From JAWLBM01 sp041687675 (GTDB taxonomy: Bacteria > Pseudomonadota > Alphaproteobacteria > Rhizobiales > Pleomorphomonadaceae): 26,469 bases of DNA. Where the stretch lies: assembly GCA_041687675.1 (NCBI GenBank), contig JAWLBM010000055.1, positions 1 to 26,469 on the forward strand, read 5' to 3'. A program made the position numbers and the translations under genes. The notes under the pieces are model-generated. The model saw nothing but the letters and a program-made list of their open reading frames with translations, did not search any database and had not been told where the DNA came from. Shown here in pieces: positions 1 through 7,748 of this stretch (the stretch's first letter is position 1; each line of letters opens with the position of its first letter).

Positions 1-178
1 CCCCAAGGGGGAGAAGGAAGGGAATGGCCCGGACGGAGGGGGTCTCCCCCTCAACCGCCCCTTCGGGGCACCTTCTCCCCCAAGGGGGAGAAGAGTTTTC
101 AATCCCGCGGCCGGGCGCGCTCCCCTTCTCCCCTCCCGGGGAGAAGGTGCCGGCGGATGCCGGCGGATGAGGGGCGCG
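1..178. repeat. Mosaic of palindromic intergenic repeats (rhizobial type)
   Basis: No gene is visible here. Positions 72-81 (CTTCTCCCCC) and 84-93 (GGGGGAGAAG) form a perfect 10-bp inverted repeat around AA. Positions 124-133 (CCTTCTCCCC) and 138-147 (GGGGAGAAGG) form a second one around TCCC. Bases 1-16 repeat bases 78-93 exactly, so a third copy is cut by the window edge. GCCCC at 56-60 and GGGGC at 65-69 give a small stem, and TGCCGGCGGA is repeated in tandem at 148-157 and 158-167, followed by TGAGGGG. Such 'GGGGAGAAGGTG...GGATGAGGGG' mosaics are common between genes in Hyphomicrobiales (RIME-like elements); that family assignment is from memory. The element lies just beyond the stop of the DsbA-like gene, and its stems may help end that transcript. 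Confidence 0.75.
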
Positions 179-206
179 CGGCCGGAGGGTGCGCCCTGCC
201 GGCGGA

Positions 207-1061
207 TCACCCTGCGTCGCCCGCCGCGGCCGAGGACGCCGCTGCGCCCGGGGGCGGCGGGCCGTTGTCCCGTGCCGGCCCGATCTCCTCGACCTCGCGG
301 TCCGTCGCCCCGCCCCAGTAGCGGCGCCAGCCGTCCGCGTCCGGCGGCGGCCGGGCCGGGCCGAGGTCGGGGGCGAAGGCGCCGACCGCCTCCATCAGCG
401 CCGCGAACGGCCGCCAGCCGACGAGTTGCATCGGCTCGCGCCCCGGGGCGCGCAGGCGCAGGCACGGAAATCGCCCGATCCCGAGGAAGCGGGCCTCGCG
501 GACGTCCTCCTCGAGGGCGGCCCCGGCCTGCCGACCGTCGATCTCGGCGGCGAGGCGCCCGGCATCGACGACGTCCCCCGCCGCCTTGGCGGCAGCCAGG
601 ATCTCCTCCCGCCGGGCGATGTTGCGCCCCTCCACCATCGCCGCCTCGCGGAGCCGGCGCAGCATCGCGTCGGCGGCGCGGGGCGACTGCAACTCCGCCG
701 CCTTGACGGCGAGGCAGGCGGGGACGGAGGAGGCCGGCGGGTCGCGGACCCAGACCCCCGCCTCCATCGGCATGCCGGTGAGGCGGGCGGCCTGCATCCA
801 CAGCGGCCCCATCTGCGACGGCCGGTGGACGGCGTTGAGCGGATCCTCGTAGCGGTCCCAGCCGGGAATCATCGCGCCCATGCGGAGCTGCCAGGCGATC
901 CGCCCGGCAAAGCCGTGGCGCAGCCGCCGGAGCTGCGGCTCGAAGCCCCAGGACCAGCAGCACAGCGGGTCGGTGAAGACGGTGATCTCGAGGGCGACGG
1001 CAGGCCGGCTGCCCGGCTCCGCCGCCGCCCCTCCCGTCCCGGCGGGCGTCGTGTCGGCCAT
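207..1061 (-). CDS. DsbA-fold (thioredoxin-like) protein with CCWS in place of CxxC
   Basis: The 284-residue protein opens with a low-complexity tail and then a thioredoxin-fold strand ending in DPLCCWSWGFEP (about residues 31-42). This is the signature of the DsbA/FrnE-like group related to the ClpXP adaptor SpxH/YjbH. The usual CxxC is C-C-W-S here, so the resolving cysteine is a serine and a simple dithiol oxidase cycle is unlikely. Further family-like text includes GAMIPGWDRYEDPLN, HRPSQMGPLW and DPPASS. No signal peptide is evident, so it is probably cytoplasmic. It begins 3 nt after the stop of the manganese catalase gene, which implies co-transcription and a role in peroxide or thiol stress. 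The C-terminus is Ala/Pro/Gly-rich and of no obvious function. Family assignment is firm; substrate unknown. Confidence 0.85.
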   Translation of the reverse strand: MADTTPAGTGGAAAEPGSRPAVALEITVFTDPLCCWSWGFEPQLRRLRHGFAGRIAWQLRMGAMIPGWDRYEDPLNAVHRPSQMGPLWMQAARLTGMPMEAGVWVRDPPASSVPACLAVKAAELQSPRAADAMLRRLREAAMVEGRNIARREEILAAAKAAGDVVDAGRLAAEIDGRQAGAALEEDVREARFLGIGRFPCLRLRAPGREPMQLVGWRPFAALMEAVGAFAPDLGPARPPPDADGWRRYWGGATDREVEEIGPARDNGPPPPGAAASSAAAGDAG

Positions 1062-1064
1062 CCG

Positions 1065-2042
1065 TCAGCGGGACGTCTGCTGCGGCTTCGACGGGCTCTC
1101 GACCCCGGTCTGCGGGTAGGAGGACCACTGCGCCGGGGTGGTGGTCTTCGACTTGACCTCCCCGCTCCGCTTCTTCGAGAGGTCCTTGTCCTTCCGCTCC
1201 ACGTCCGACTGGCTCATCCGGGCGCCCTTCGGCTGGTGGTTGACCTCGCCCTCGGTGTCGATGACGTGCTTGTGCGGCTTGTCGACATACTCCCAGGATT
1301 CGCCGGCGCCCCAGGGTCCCTGCCCCTCGTTCCACGGCCCGCGCGAGTCGGCGCCGTTGGACATGTTGAAGTAGGTGTGGGTGTGCCGCGGGTCGCCCTG
1401 CAGGATGCCCGGCGGGAAGTTCGGCTGGATGGTCTCCAGCGCCGCGCCGAACATCTGGAAGTGGGCGATCTCGCGGGTCATCAGGAAGCGCAGCGTGTCC
1501 CGCACCAGCGGGTCGTCGGTGAACTTCAGCAGGTATTCATAGGTGATCTTCGCCCGGCTCTCCGCCGCCATGTCGGAGCGCAGGTCCACCGAGAGGTCGC
1601 CCATGGCGTTGATGTACATGCCGGAGAAGGGCACGCCCTGGCTGTTGGTGACCGCCGGTCCGCCACCGGTGGTGACGAGGAACTCCGGGTTGGTCAGCGC
1701 CTCGTGGAAGATCTCCTCCTTGGCGCCCTTGCCCTCCATCAGCCTGGCGAGCGGGCTCGCCTCCGCGGCGTTCTTGAGCTCGCCGTTCACGCCGTCGAGC
1801 AGCATGGTGATGGTGGCGCCGACGATCTCGAGGTGGCTGAACTCCTCGGTCGCGATGTCCATCAGCATGTCGTACTTGTCTGGGTACGGCTTGCGGGTGG
1901 CGAAGGACTGGGTGAAATACTGCATCGCCGCCTTGAGCTCGCCGTTAGGGCCGCCGAACTGCTCGAGCAGCAGGGCCGCGAACTTCGGGTCGGGCCGGGA
2001 GACCCGGGCGTTATATTGCAGTTCCTTGACGTGGTAGAACAC
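1065..2042 (-). CDS. Manganese catalase (non-haem)
   Basis: The product has 325 residues and disproportionates hydrogen peroxide with a di-manganese centre. The ferritin-like four-helix core carries the expected ligands: Glu35 (GELKAAMQYF), Glu67 and His70 (ATEEFSHLE), Glu161 (AAESRAK) and His194 (REIAHFQMFG). The core is complete and typical to about residue 260. A Lys/Ser/Thr-rich hydrophilic tail of about 65 residues follows; such tails vary in the family. I chose the GTG at 2042 because GGAGGAGG lies about 8 nt upstream and the protein then starts FYHVKELQY, the normal family N-terminus; the frame is open further upstream but that stretch is not family-like. The DsbA-like gene follows directly, so the two probably form a peroxide-defence operon. 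No signal peptide is seen, as usual for these cytoplasmic enzymes. Confidence 0.95.
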   Translation of the reverse strand: MFYHVKELQYNARVSRPDPKFAALLLEQFGGPNGELKAAMQYFTQSFATRKPYPDKYDMLMDIATEEFSHLEIVGATITMLLDGVNGELKNAAEASPLARLMEGKGAKEEIFHEALTNPEFLVTTGGGPAVTNSQGVPFSGMYINAMGDLSVDLRSDMAAESRAKITYEYLLKFTDDPLVRDTLRFLMTREIAHFQMFGAALETIQPNFPPGILQGDPRHTHTYFNMSNGADSRGPWNEGQGPWGAGESWEYVDKPHKHVIDTEGEVNHQPKGARMSQSDVERKDKDLSKKRSGEVKSKTTTPAQWSSYPQTGVESPSKPQQTSR

Positions 2043-2229
2043 GGGGGTTGCCTCCTCCGTTCGCGGCCACCTGGGCGGCCGGACCGTTCCGGGGTGCCGG
2101 GCTGGGACCGCGCGCCTCTCGCGCGATCCGGCCCCCAACACGGCCCGCGGGCGATCGTTCCGACCCGCGGGCGAGGATTCGGCAGCGATTTCAGAGAAGA
2201 AGGCCACTCCGGCCGGGCCTCTGACGGGG

Positions 2230-3621
2230 CTAGCCGTCCGCAGGCCGCAGGGCCAGCAGGCGGGCGATCGCGTCGAGGTCCGGCGCCCGCCCGAGCGAGA
2301 GCACCGCGTCGGCGAGCGCGCCGGCGCCCGCGGCGCCGAGCCGGGGGGAGACGAGATCGACCGCCTTCGCCACCACCTCGTCCATGCCCATCGGGTTGTC
2401 CGGCGTGCCGCGGACCGCGCGGGCATGGTGCCTCAGCCGCTCGCCGCCCGTCGTCACGATCTCCACGATCGACTGGCGCGCCGGCCTCGCCGCGGTGAGT
2501 TCCGCGCTCGGCACGAGGCGGACCCGTCGCCTGAGGTCCAGCACGGCGGGGTCGCGCATCCGCTCCTCGTCGTGGACGGAGGCGAAGGTGACGGTGCCAT
2601 CGATGAGCGCGACGGCGACGAGGTGCTGCAGGCAGACCGCCGGCATCGCCCGGTTGTCAACGATGTGGACGCGGTCGTCGGGCATGGTCACCACGACCTC
2701 GGCGATGGCGGCCGCATCCGGCCGGTGCGCCTCGACCAGCGCGGCGACCGCGTCGAGCACCGACTGGATCGGCGAGCCGACGCACCACTTCTTGATCGAG
2801 GCGCCGAGGATCTCGAAGCGCTGCCCGAGGTCCGCGACCAGCCGCTCCGGATCCGGGGATTCGCCGAAGGCCGTGAAGAAACTGTGGCGGCCGCCGAACG
2901 GATCGTCGACCGCGGTGAAGCCGCTCGCGACCATCAGGGCGGCGGTCACGCCGTTGCGGGCGCCCATGCCGCCGAAGTCGAAGGCCTTCTCCACATGCTC
3001 GGCGTCGCGCTGCCAGAAGGGGACGCCCGAGCACTGCTGGACCGCGTAGGAAAAGGCGTGGCGGACCTGCCGCTCGTCCAGCCGGTGCAGCGCCGCCGCC
3101 GCCGCCGTCGCGCCGAACAGCGGGCCGATGCTGTGGCTGGAGTGGCGGGCGGTGTCCGGCCGGGCGAAGCCCAGCGACATGACCGCCCGGGCGCCGACGT
3201 CGTAGCCGAGGGCGACGGCCCTCAGGAAGTCGGCCCCGCCGGCGCCGGTCGCCTCCGCCGAGGCGAGCGCCGCCGGCACGATGGCGCAGCCCGGGTGGAA
3301 CCGGCCGCCGAGGTGCGAATCGTCGGTCTCGTCCGCATGGGCGGCGAGCGCGTTGGCGAAGGCGGCGGTGATCCGCGGCACCCTGGCCGGCGAGCCGACC
3401 AGAGTCGCCTCGCCGCGCCCGCCTTGCCCCTCCGCGAAGGCGACGGCGAGCCGCCCGACCTTGAGGTCCGCGCCCGAGATCACCGCGGCCAGGCTGTCCA
3501 GCACATGGGCGACGGTCTTGTCCGCCACCTCGTCCGGCAGCGGCGCGGCGAGCGCGCCGGCGACGTGGGCCGAAAGACGGCGGGCGATCAGACCTGGGGC
3601 GTCGGACGCGGGACCGGACAT
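2230..3621 (-). CDS. MmgE/PrpD family protein 1, divergent active site
   Basis: A 463-residue member of the family that includes 2-methylcitrate dehydratase, cis-aconitate decarboxylase and iminodisuccinate epimerase. These are metal-free enzymes acting on small polycarboxylates. The ATG at 3621 is preceded by GGAGGAAGG. The substrate-loop motif reads HADETDDSH (residues 95-103). Against the two other copies here (H-x-x-D-x-D-D-T), the Asp is Glu98 and the Thr is Ser102. The later KPYACG motif is KKWCVGSPIQ. It is therefore the most divergent of the three paralogues, and its reaction may differ from theirs. It is transcribed away from PrpD paralogue 2 across a 150-bp gap holding a TGTATACA box, suggesting co-regulation. 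The family is secure; the reaction cannot be read from the sequence. Confidence 0.92.
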   Translation of the reverse strand: MSGPASDAPGLIARRLSAHVAGALAAPLPDEVADKTVAHVLDSLAAVISGADLKVGRLAVAFAEGQGGRGEATLVGSPARVPRITAAFANALAAHADETDDSHLGGRFHPGCAIVPAALASAEATGAGGADFLRAVALGYDVGARAVMSLGFARPDTARHSSHSIGPLFGATAAAAALHRLDERQVRHAFSYAVQQCSGVPFWQRDAEHVEKAFDFGGMGARNGVTAALMVASGFTAVDDPFGGRHSFFTAFGESPDPERLVADLGQRFEILGASIKKWCVGSPIQSVLDAVAALVEAHRPDAAAIAEVVVTMPDDRVHIVDNRAMPAVCLQHLVAVALIDGTVTFASVHDEERMRDPAVLDLRRRVRLVPSAELTAARPARQSIVEIVTTGGERLRHHARAVRGTPDNPMGMDEVVAKAVDLVSPRLGAAGAGALADAVLSLGRAPDLDAIARLLALRPADG

Positions 3622-3686
3622 GCTCGAACCTTCCTCCAATCTGGGGGTGGCGGGCTGGACGCTCGCCGGGCGGGAATGTATCCGCT

Positions 3687-3694
3687 TGTATACA
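3687..3694. promoter_or_regulatory. Candidate GntR/FCD operator TGTATACA (site 1)
   Basis: A perfect 8-bp palindrome (context CTTGTATACACC) in the gap between the divergent PrpD genes, 66 bp from one start and 78 bp from the other. The same octamer lies before the SDR-tct operon and before tcuA. Palindromes centred on GTATAC are typical targets of FadR-subfamily GntR regulators, and one is encoded at 12297-12965. Binding by that protein is inferred. Confidence 0.6.
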
Positions 3695-3771
3695 CCACGC
3701 CGGCGGGCCGCCAGCGGGATCGTCCCGGCCCGGCGGACATGGCCGGTGGACAGGATCGGAGAGCGAGGACC

Positions 3772-5151
3772 ATGACGCAATCGGCAGCGACCACTCCCGC
3801 CTACGGCGCGGCGGCGACCGGGGCGGGCCTGACCCGGACGCTTGCGGAGGCGCTGGCGGCCCTCCGCTTCGAGCACCTTCCGCCGGAGGTGCTGCGGGCG
3901 GTGCGCCGGGGCGTCCTCGACTGGATCGGCTGCGCCGTCGCCGGCAGCACGCACCCTGCCTGCGGCATCCTCGCCGGCACCCTCGGGACCCTCTCCGGCG
4001 CGGCCACGGCGACGGTGGTCGGCCGCGGGCTGCGGCTCGGCCCGATGGAGGCGGCGCTCGCCAACGGCCAGGCCGGACACGTGCTCGACTTCGACGACAC
4101 CCACATGGGCGGGGTGGTGCTGCACGCCAGTTCCGCCATCCTGCCGGCCCTGTTCGCCCTCGCCGAGCAGCGCCCGCTGTCCGGCGCCGACTTCGCGGCG
4201 GCCTATGTGGCGGGCTTCGAGGCGGGGGTGCGCGCGGGACAGGCGGCGCCGGACCATCATCCCGGCGGCTGGCACCTCACCGGCACGCTCGGCTCCATCG
4301 CCGCCGGGGCGGCGGTGGCCCGGGCGATCGGGATCGACGCCGCGCGGACCGTCAACGCCCTCGCCATCGCCGCCACCCAGGCGGCGGGCATGCAGCAGAA
4401 CCGGGGCACCATGTCGAAGTCCTTCCACGCCGGGAAGGCCGCCGCCAACGGCCTGCTTGCCGGGTTGCTCGCCGAGGCGGGCTACGACGGCTCGGACGAG
4501 ATCCTCGAAGGCCGCCGCGGCTTCTGCCGGATCTACAGCGCGCGGACGGACGAGGCGGCGCTGACCCGCGGCCTCGGCGAGCGCTGGCAGATCCTCGACA
4601 ACGGCTTCAAGCCCTACGCCTGCGGGGTCGTCCTGCACCCGGCGATCGACGCCATGCTGGACCTTGCCGCGGCCGCCGGCCCCGGCGCCGCGGTGGAGGA
4701 GATCGACCTCGTCGTCAATCCCGCGGCGGTGACGATCACCGGGGTCGTGAAGCCGGAGTCGGGCCTCAAGTCCAAGTTCAGCCTCACCCACACCGCGGCG
4801 GTGGCCTTTCTCGACCGGGCCGCCGGCGTGCGGCAGTTCACCAACGAGCGCGCCGGAGCGGCGGACGTGAGCGCCCTCGCCGGCCGCATCCGGGTGGCGA
4901 CCGACGAGGCGCTCGCCCGCGACCAGGCCACCGCCAGCCTTCGCCTGGCAGACGGGCGCCGGCTGGCGAGCCGCGTCGAGAATGCGGCCGGCACCGCCGG
5001 CAACCCGCTCTCCGACGCGGCGCTCGCGGCCAAGTTCCGCGCCAACGCCGAGCCGGTGATCGGCGCGGACCGGACGGCGGCGATCGAGGCCGCTGCAGCG
5101 GATTTCGGAGCAATGGCCGACCCGGCCGCGCTGGTCAGGCTCGCCGGCTGA
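3772..5151 (+). CDS. MmgE/PrpD family protein 2
   Basis: A 459-residue protein with the two-domain PrpD architecture: a helical domain (roughly residues 20-265 and the C-terminal end) and a small alpha/beta lid. The canonical loop HVLDFDDTH is present (Asp106, Asp108, Asp109, Thr110) followed by His118. Next come GWHLTGTLGS, the lysine segment GTMSKSFHAGKAA and KPYACGVVLHP. These match the residues implicated in cis-aconitate decarboxylase and methylcitrate dehydratase, aligned by eye. The ATG at 3772 is preceded by GAGCGAGGACC. It begins a possible plus-strand operon behind the TGTATACA box at 3687. With TcuAB and a tricarboxylate transporter nearby, a plausible role is turnover of cis-aconitate or an analogue. 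Whether it hydrates, decarboxylates or epimerises is unknown. Confidence 0.93.
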   Translation: MTQSAATTPAYGAAATGAGLTRTLAEALAALRFEHLPPEVLRAVRRGVLDWIGCAVAGSTHPACGILAGTLGTLSGAATATVVGRGLRLGPMEAALANGQAGHVLDFDDTHMGGVVLHASSAILPALFALAEQRPLSGADFAAAYVAGFEAGVRAGQAAPDHHPGGWHLTGTLGSIAAGAAVARAIGIDAARTVNALAIAATQAAGMQQNRGTMSKSFHAGKAAANGLLAGLLAEAGYDGSDEILEGRRGFCRIYSARTDEAALTRGLGERWQILDNGFKPYACGVVLHPAIDAMLDLAAAAGPGAAVEEIDLVVNPAAVTITGVVKPESGLKSKFSLTHTAAVAFLDRAAGVRQFTNERAGAADVSALAGRIRVATDEALARDQATASLRLADGRRLASRVENAAGTAGNPLSDAALAAKFRANAEPVIGADRTAAIEAAAADFGAMADPAALVRLAG

Positions 5152-5173
5152 GCCGCGACGCCGCCGGCGAGGC

Positions 5174-5203
5174 TTGCAAGAGCCTTGCACACGATTGTAT
5201 ACA
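5174..5203 (+). promoter_or_regulatory. Candidate promoter with GntR-type operator TGTATACA (site 2)
   Basis: TGTATACA at 5196-5203 is the second copy of the shared palindrome. TTGCAA at 5174-5179 and TATACA at 5198-5203, 18 nt apart, make a plausible -35/-10 pair, so the operator would sit on the -10 box and binding would repress. The site lies between the stop of PrpD paralogue 2 and the SDR gene, and would drive SDR-tctC-tctB-tctA-prpD3. Confidence 0.55.
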
Positions 5204-5293
5204 GGGCTCGGGAAACACATGCGGCCGGTCGGCCGCGGTCAGCGGGACGGAGCGCCGGGGGCGCCGCAGAAGCCCGCGCCAGGGAGTCGATCG

Positions 5294-6085
5294 TTGGTCC
5301 GAGACACAGCCTTAACGAACGCCGCGCGGCCCGCGGACCGTCCCCTCGCCGGCAAGGTGGCGCTGGTCACCGGCGGCGTGCGCCGCATCGGCCGGGCGAC
5401 CGCCCTCGCCCTCGCCCGCGCCGGCGCCGACGTGGTGATCAACGCCCGCTCCTCCCGCGAGGAGGCGGAGGCGACCGCGGCGGAGGTTGCGTCGCTGGGG
5501 GTGCGCTCCATGGTGCACCTGGCCGACGTCACCGACGAGGCGGCGGTGGGCGCCATGACCGAGGCCGTGGTCGAGCGCCTCGGCCGCCTCGACATCCTCG
5601 TCAACAACGCCGCGATCCGCCGCGAGGGCGCCTTTACCCGGATGACCTACGCCGAGTGGCGCGAGATCCTCGCCGTCGTGCTCGACGGCGCCTTCCTCTG
5701 CGCGCGGGCGGCGATCCCCCACATGCAGCGCCAGGGTGGCGGCCGGATCGTCAACCTCGGCGGGGTCAGCGCCCACACCGGCGCGATCGAGCGGGCCCAT
5801 GTGGCCGCCGCCAAGATGGGCCTCGTCGGCCTCACCCATGCGCTCGCGGTCGAGTTCGCGCCCGACGGCATCACCGCCAACTGCATCGCCCCCGGCAAGA
5901 TCGGCGGCAAGCGCTCGGCGACCTCGGGCGCGGGCGTCGCCCTGCCGCATGGCGGCAAGCCCCTCGTCAGCCGGGAGGGGACGCCGGAGGACGTCGCCGA
6001 GGTCATCCTCACCGTGTGCGGTCCAGCCGGCGGGTTCATCACCGGCCAGACCATCCACATAAACGGGGGATTGTACCTGACCTGA
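5294..6085 (+). CDS. SDR-fold protein lacking catalytic Ser and Tyr
   Basis: A 263-residue short-chain dehydrogenase/reductase by fold. It has the nucleotide-binding glycine motif TGGVRRIG (26-33), an arginine after beta-2 (NARS) that would favour NADP(H), NNAAIR (104-109) and a C-terminal GGFITGQTIHINGG. The active site is degraded. Where FabG-type enzymes have Ser and YxxxK, this protein has Gly157 and V-A-A-A-K with Val170 and Lys174, and the helix-4 Asn is Val129. The 13-residue spacing is kept, so this is substitution and not misalignment. I prefer the TTG at 5294 (AGGGAG 7-8 nt upstream) because the operator and probable promoter lie at 5174-5203; an ATG at 5219 is the alternative. It leads the tct operon. 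It may bind a ligand or cofactor, or act by other chemistry. Confidence 0.85.
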   Translation: MVRDTALTNAARPADRPLAGKVALVTGGVRRIGRATALALARAGADVVINARSSREEAEATAAEVASLGVRSMVHLADVTDEAAVGAMTEAVVERLGRLDILVNNAAIRREGAFTRMTYAEWREILAVVLDGAFLCARAAIPHMQRQGGGRIVNLGGVSAHTGAIERAHVAAAKMGLVGLTHALAVEFAPDGITANCIAPGKIGGKRSATSGAGVALPHGGKPLVSREGTPEDVAEVILTVCGPAGGFITGQTIHINGGLYLT

Positions 6086-6114
6086 TTTGCTCGCAAGAGA
6101 AGGTCGACTCTTGC

Positions 6115-6170
6115 TGCCGATTGTCGGCAATCTGCAATTCACAAGCCGGCCGGCCCCGGTGGGACCGGCC
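6115..6170 (+). other. Two hairpins between the SDR gene and tctC
   Basis: TGCCGA/TCGGCA (6115-6120 and 6124-6129) forms a 6-bp stem with a 3-nt loop. GGCCGG at 6148-6153 pairs with CCGGCC at 6165-6170 and continues across one mismatch with CCC/GGG (6155-6157 and 6161-6163). No T-run follows, so a strong terminator is unlikely. Such stems before a binding-protein gene often stabilise its mRNA, which would suit the need for excess periplasmic TctC. The structure is seen; the role is inferred. Confidence 0.4.
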
Positions 6171-6210
6171 ATCGTCTCGGAAGAGGACGAAACAGAAAGG
6201 GAGGTTCGAC

Positions 6211-7173
6211 ATGAAATCCAAGTGGCTTCTCGGAGCCCTCGTCGCCGTCGCGACGGGCATCTCCGCCCCGGCGTTCGCGCAGAGCGAATACCCCGTGGAC
6301 ACCGTCAAGCTGGTGACCCATTCCAGCCCCGGCGGCGGCACGGACGTGTTCCTGCGCCAGCTCAGCCAGCACCTCGGCCCGATCATGGGCCTCAACTTCG
6401 TGGTCGAGAACATCCGCGGCGGCGGCGGCGCCAAGGCGATGGCCGCGCTCGCCAACTCGCCGGCCGACGGCTCGGTGCTCTACGGCACCACGCCGAGCTA
6501 CGTGAACACCTCGCTGCTCTCGAACCCGGACGCGACCTACAAGGACCTCGACCCGGTCGTGAACATGTTCTTCGACCCGCAGGTGGTTTTCGCGCGCGGC
6601 GACAGCCCGTACCAGTCGCTCAGCGACGTGATCGCGGACGCCAAGGGCCGGCCGGGCGAGATCATCGTCGGCGTGTCGACCCCGGGCTCGCAGGACCGGC
6701 AGATCATGGAGAAGCTGAAGGCGGTCACCGGCACCGACTTCACCATCCTCACCCATGACGGCGGCGGCGACGTGCTGCTCAGCGTGCTCAACGGCACCGC
6801 GGCGGTGGGCATCGGCGAGATCGCCGAACTGCGTGGCCAGATCGACGCGGGCGAGCTGCGGCTCATCACCACCTACACCGACGAGCGGCTCGAGCTCTTC
6901 CCGGACGTGCCGACCGCCAAGGAGCAGGGCATCGACCTGGTCGTGCGCAAGTTCCGCGGCCTCGCCGGCCCGAAGGGCATGCCGGAGAACGTCGTGGCGG
7001 CCTGGGAAGAGGGCATCCAGAAGCTCCTCGCCGACCCGGAGTTCAAGGCCTGGTACGAGGGCGAGGGCGTCATCCCGGCCTTCATGAACCAGGAGGAGGC
7101 CCGGACCTTCACCGAGGAGTACGCTGCCGAGATGCAGGACTTCTTCAAGGAATACAACATCCAGACCGACTGA
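6211..7173 (+). CDS. tctC: TTT transporter periplasmic substrate-binding protein, TctC/Bug family
   Basis: A 320-residue periplasmic solute-binding protein of the tripartite tricarboxylate transporter. Residues 1-23 are a Sec signal peptide ending APAFA before QSEYP. The mature protein has family landmarks: VKLVTHSSPGGGTDVFLRQL near the start, the binding loop VENIRGGGGAKAMAALANSPADG, VGVSTPGSQDRQIMEKL and the late FRGLAGPKGMPENVV segment. An AAAGGGAGG ribosome binding site sits 7 nt before the ATG at 6211. tctB and tctA follow in the same direction with gaps of 31 and 25 nt, the classic C-B-A order. The ligand is probably a di- or tricarboxylate, given tcuAB and the PrpD genes, but Bug proteins vary widely and the sequence alone does not decide it. 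Confidence 0.95.
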   Translation: MKSKWLLGALVAVATGISAPAFAQSEYPVDTVKLVTHSSPGGGTDVFLRQLSQHLGPIMGLNFVVENIRGGGGAKAMAALANSPADGSVLYGTTPSYVNTSLLSNPDATYKDLDPVVNMFFDPQVVFARGDSPYQSLSDVIADAKGRPGEIIVGVSTPGSQDRQIMEKLKAVTGTDFTILTHDGGGDVLLSVLNGTAAVGIGEIAELRGQIDAGELRLITTYTDERLELFPDVPTAKEQGIDLVVRKFRGLAGPKGMPENVVAAWEEGIQKLLADPEFKAWYEGEGVIPAFMNQEEARTFTEEYAAEMQDFFKEYNIQTD

Positions 7174-7204
7174 TCTGATCGGCAGCGGGACTCGAGGATC
7201 CGAC

Positions 7205-7723
7205 ATGCGGGCGATGCTGGTGGCCTCCGGCCTCCTGATCGTGCTGGCGGCGGCCTATTGGCTGGGCGCCGACGCGATACCCAAGAGCAGCCTCGGCGGC
7301 CTCGTCGGCGCCGACGGACTGCCCAAGCTGCTGGCGGTGGCCCTGGGGCTGCTGTCGGCGGGTCTCGCCCTGCAGACCCTCGTCGAGATGCGGAAGCGAC
7401 GCCGGACCGGCGCCGCCTCCGCCACCGGCACCGCGGCCTCCTCCGAGGTCGGCGACGTCGCCGGCCACCTGCGCGCCCTCGGCGTGATCGCGATCGGCGT
7501 AGGCTTCCTCGTCGCGCTGCCCGTGCTCGGCTACGCCCTCAGCGTCGCCCTGCTGCTGGTCGCGGTCGCCACCTACTCGGGCAAGGCCTTCGGGCTCGGA
7601 ACGGTGGTGTTCGGCGTCGCCGGCGCGGCCTTCTTCTACGTGCTCTTCGTGCTCGGCCTCGACGTGCCGCTGCCCGCCGGCATCTGGCCGTCCCTCCTTT
7701 CCGGCGGCTCCGCCCCGGTCTGA
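7205..7723 (+). CDS. tctB: TTT transporter small membrane subunit TctB
   Basis: A 172-residue membrane protein with four predicted transmembrane helices in two pairs (about residues 4-22, 40-60, 92-125 and 130-165), split by a basic loop EMRKRRRTG and a Ser/Ala/Thr-rich linker. This is the TctB (DUF1468) pattern. The ATG at 7205 is preceded by GAGGA. Its position between tctC and tctA supports the call. The subunit is essential for TTT transport, but its exact part in the mechanism is poorly defined. Confidence 0.9.
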   Translation: MRAMLVASGLLIVLAAAYWLGADAIPKSSLGGLVGADGLPKLLAVALGLLSAGLALQTLVEMRKRRRTGAASATGTAASSEVGDVAGHLRALGVIAIGVGFLVALPVLGYALSVALLLVAVATYSGKAFGLGTVVFGVAGAAFFYVLFVLGLDVPLPAGIWPSLLSGGSAPV

Positions 7724-7748
7724 CCCTCGAAACGGGATTCTCGACGCG

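Noticed and set aside
1..178. CRISPR array at the left edge
   Set aside because: Repeats are irregular palindromes without uniform spacers, and no cas genes are present.
2043..2426. Upstream extension of the manganese catalase frame
   Set aside because: The GTG at 2042 has a strong ribosome-binding site and gives the normal N-terminus. The extension runs into the stop end of the PrpD gene and is unlike the family.
189..2498. Long plus-strand open frame opposite the manganese catalase and DsbA-like genes
   Set aside because: Low-complexity Arg/Gly/Val text with no domain signal; antisense shadow of two real genes.
3622..5220. Upstream extension of PrpD paralogue 1 across paralogue 2
   Set aside because: It is an open shadow frame. 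The ATG at 3621 has GGAGGAAGG and the family N-terminus.
5174..5293. Longer SDR start (TTG at 5174 or ATG at 5219)
   Set aside because: It would put the TGTATACA operator and likely promoter inside or right at the gene start, and adds non-family sequence. Kept as an alternative only.
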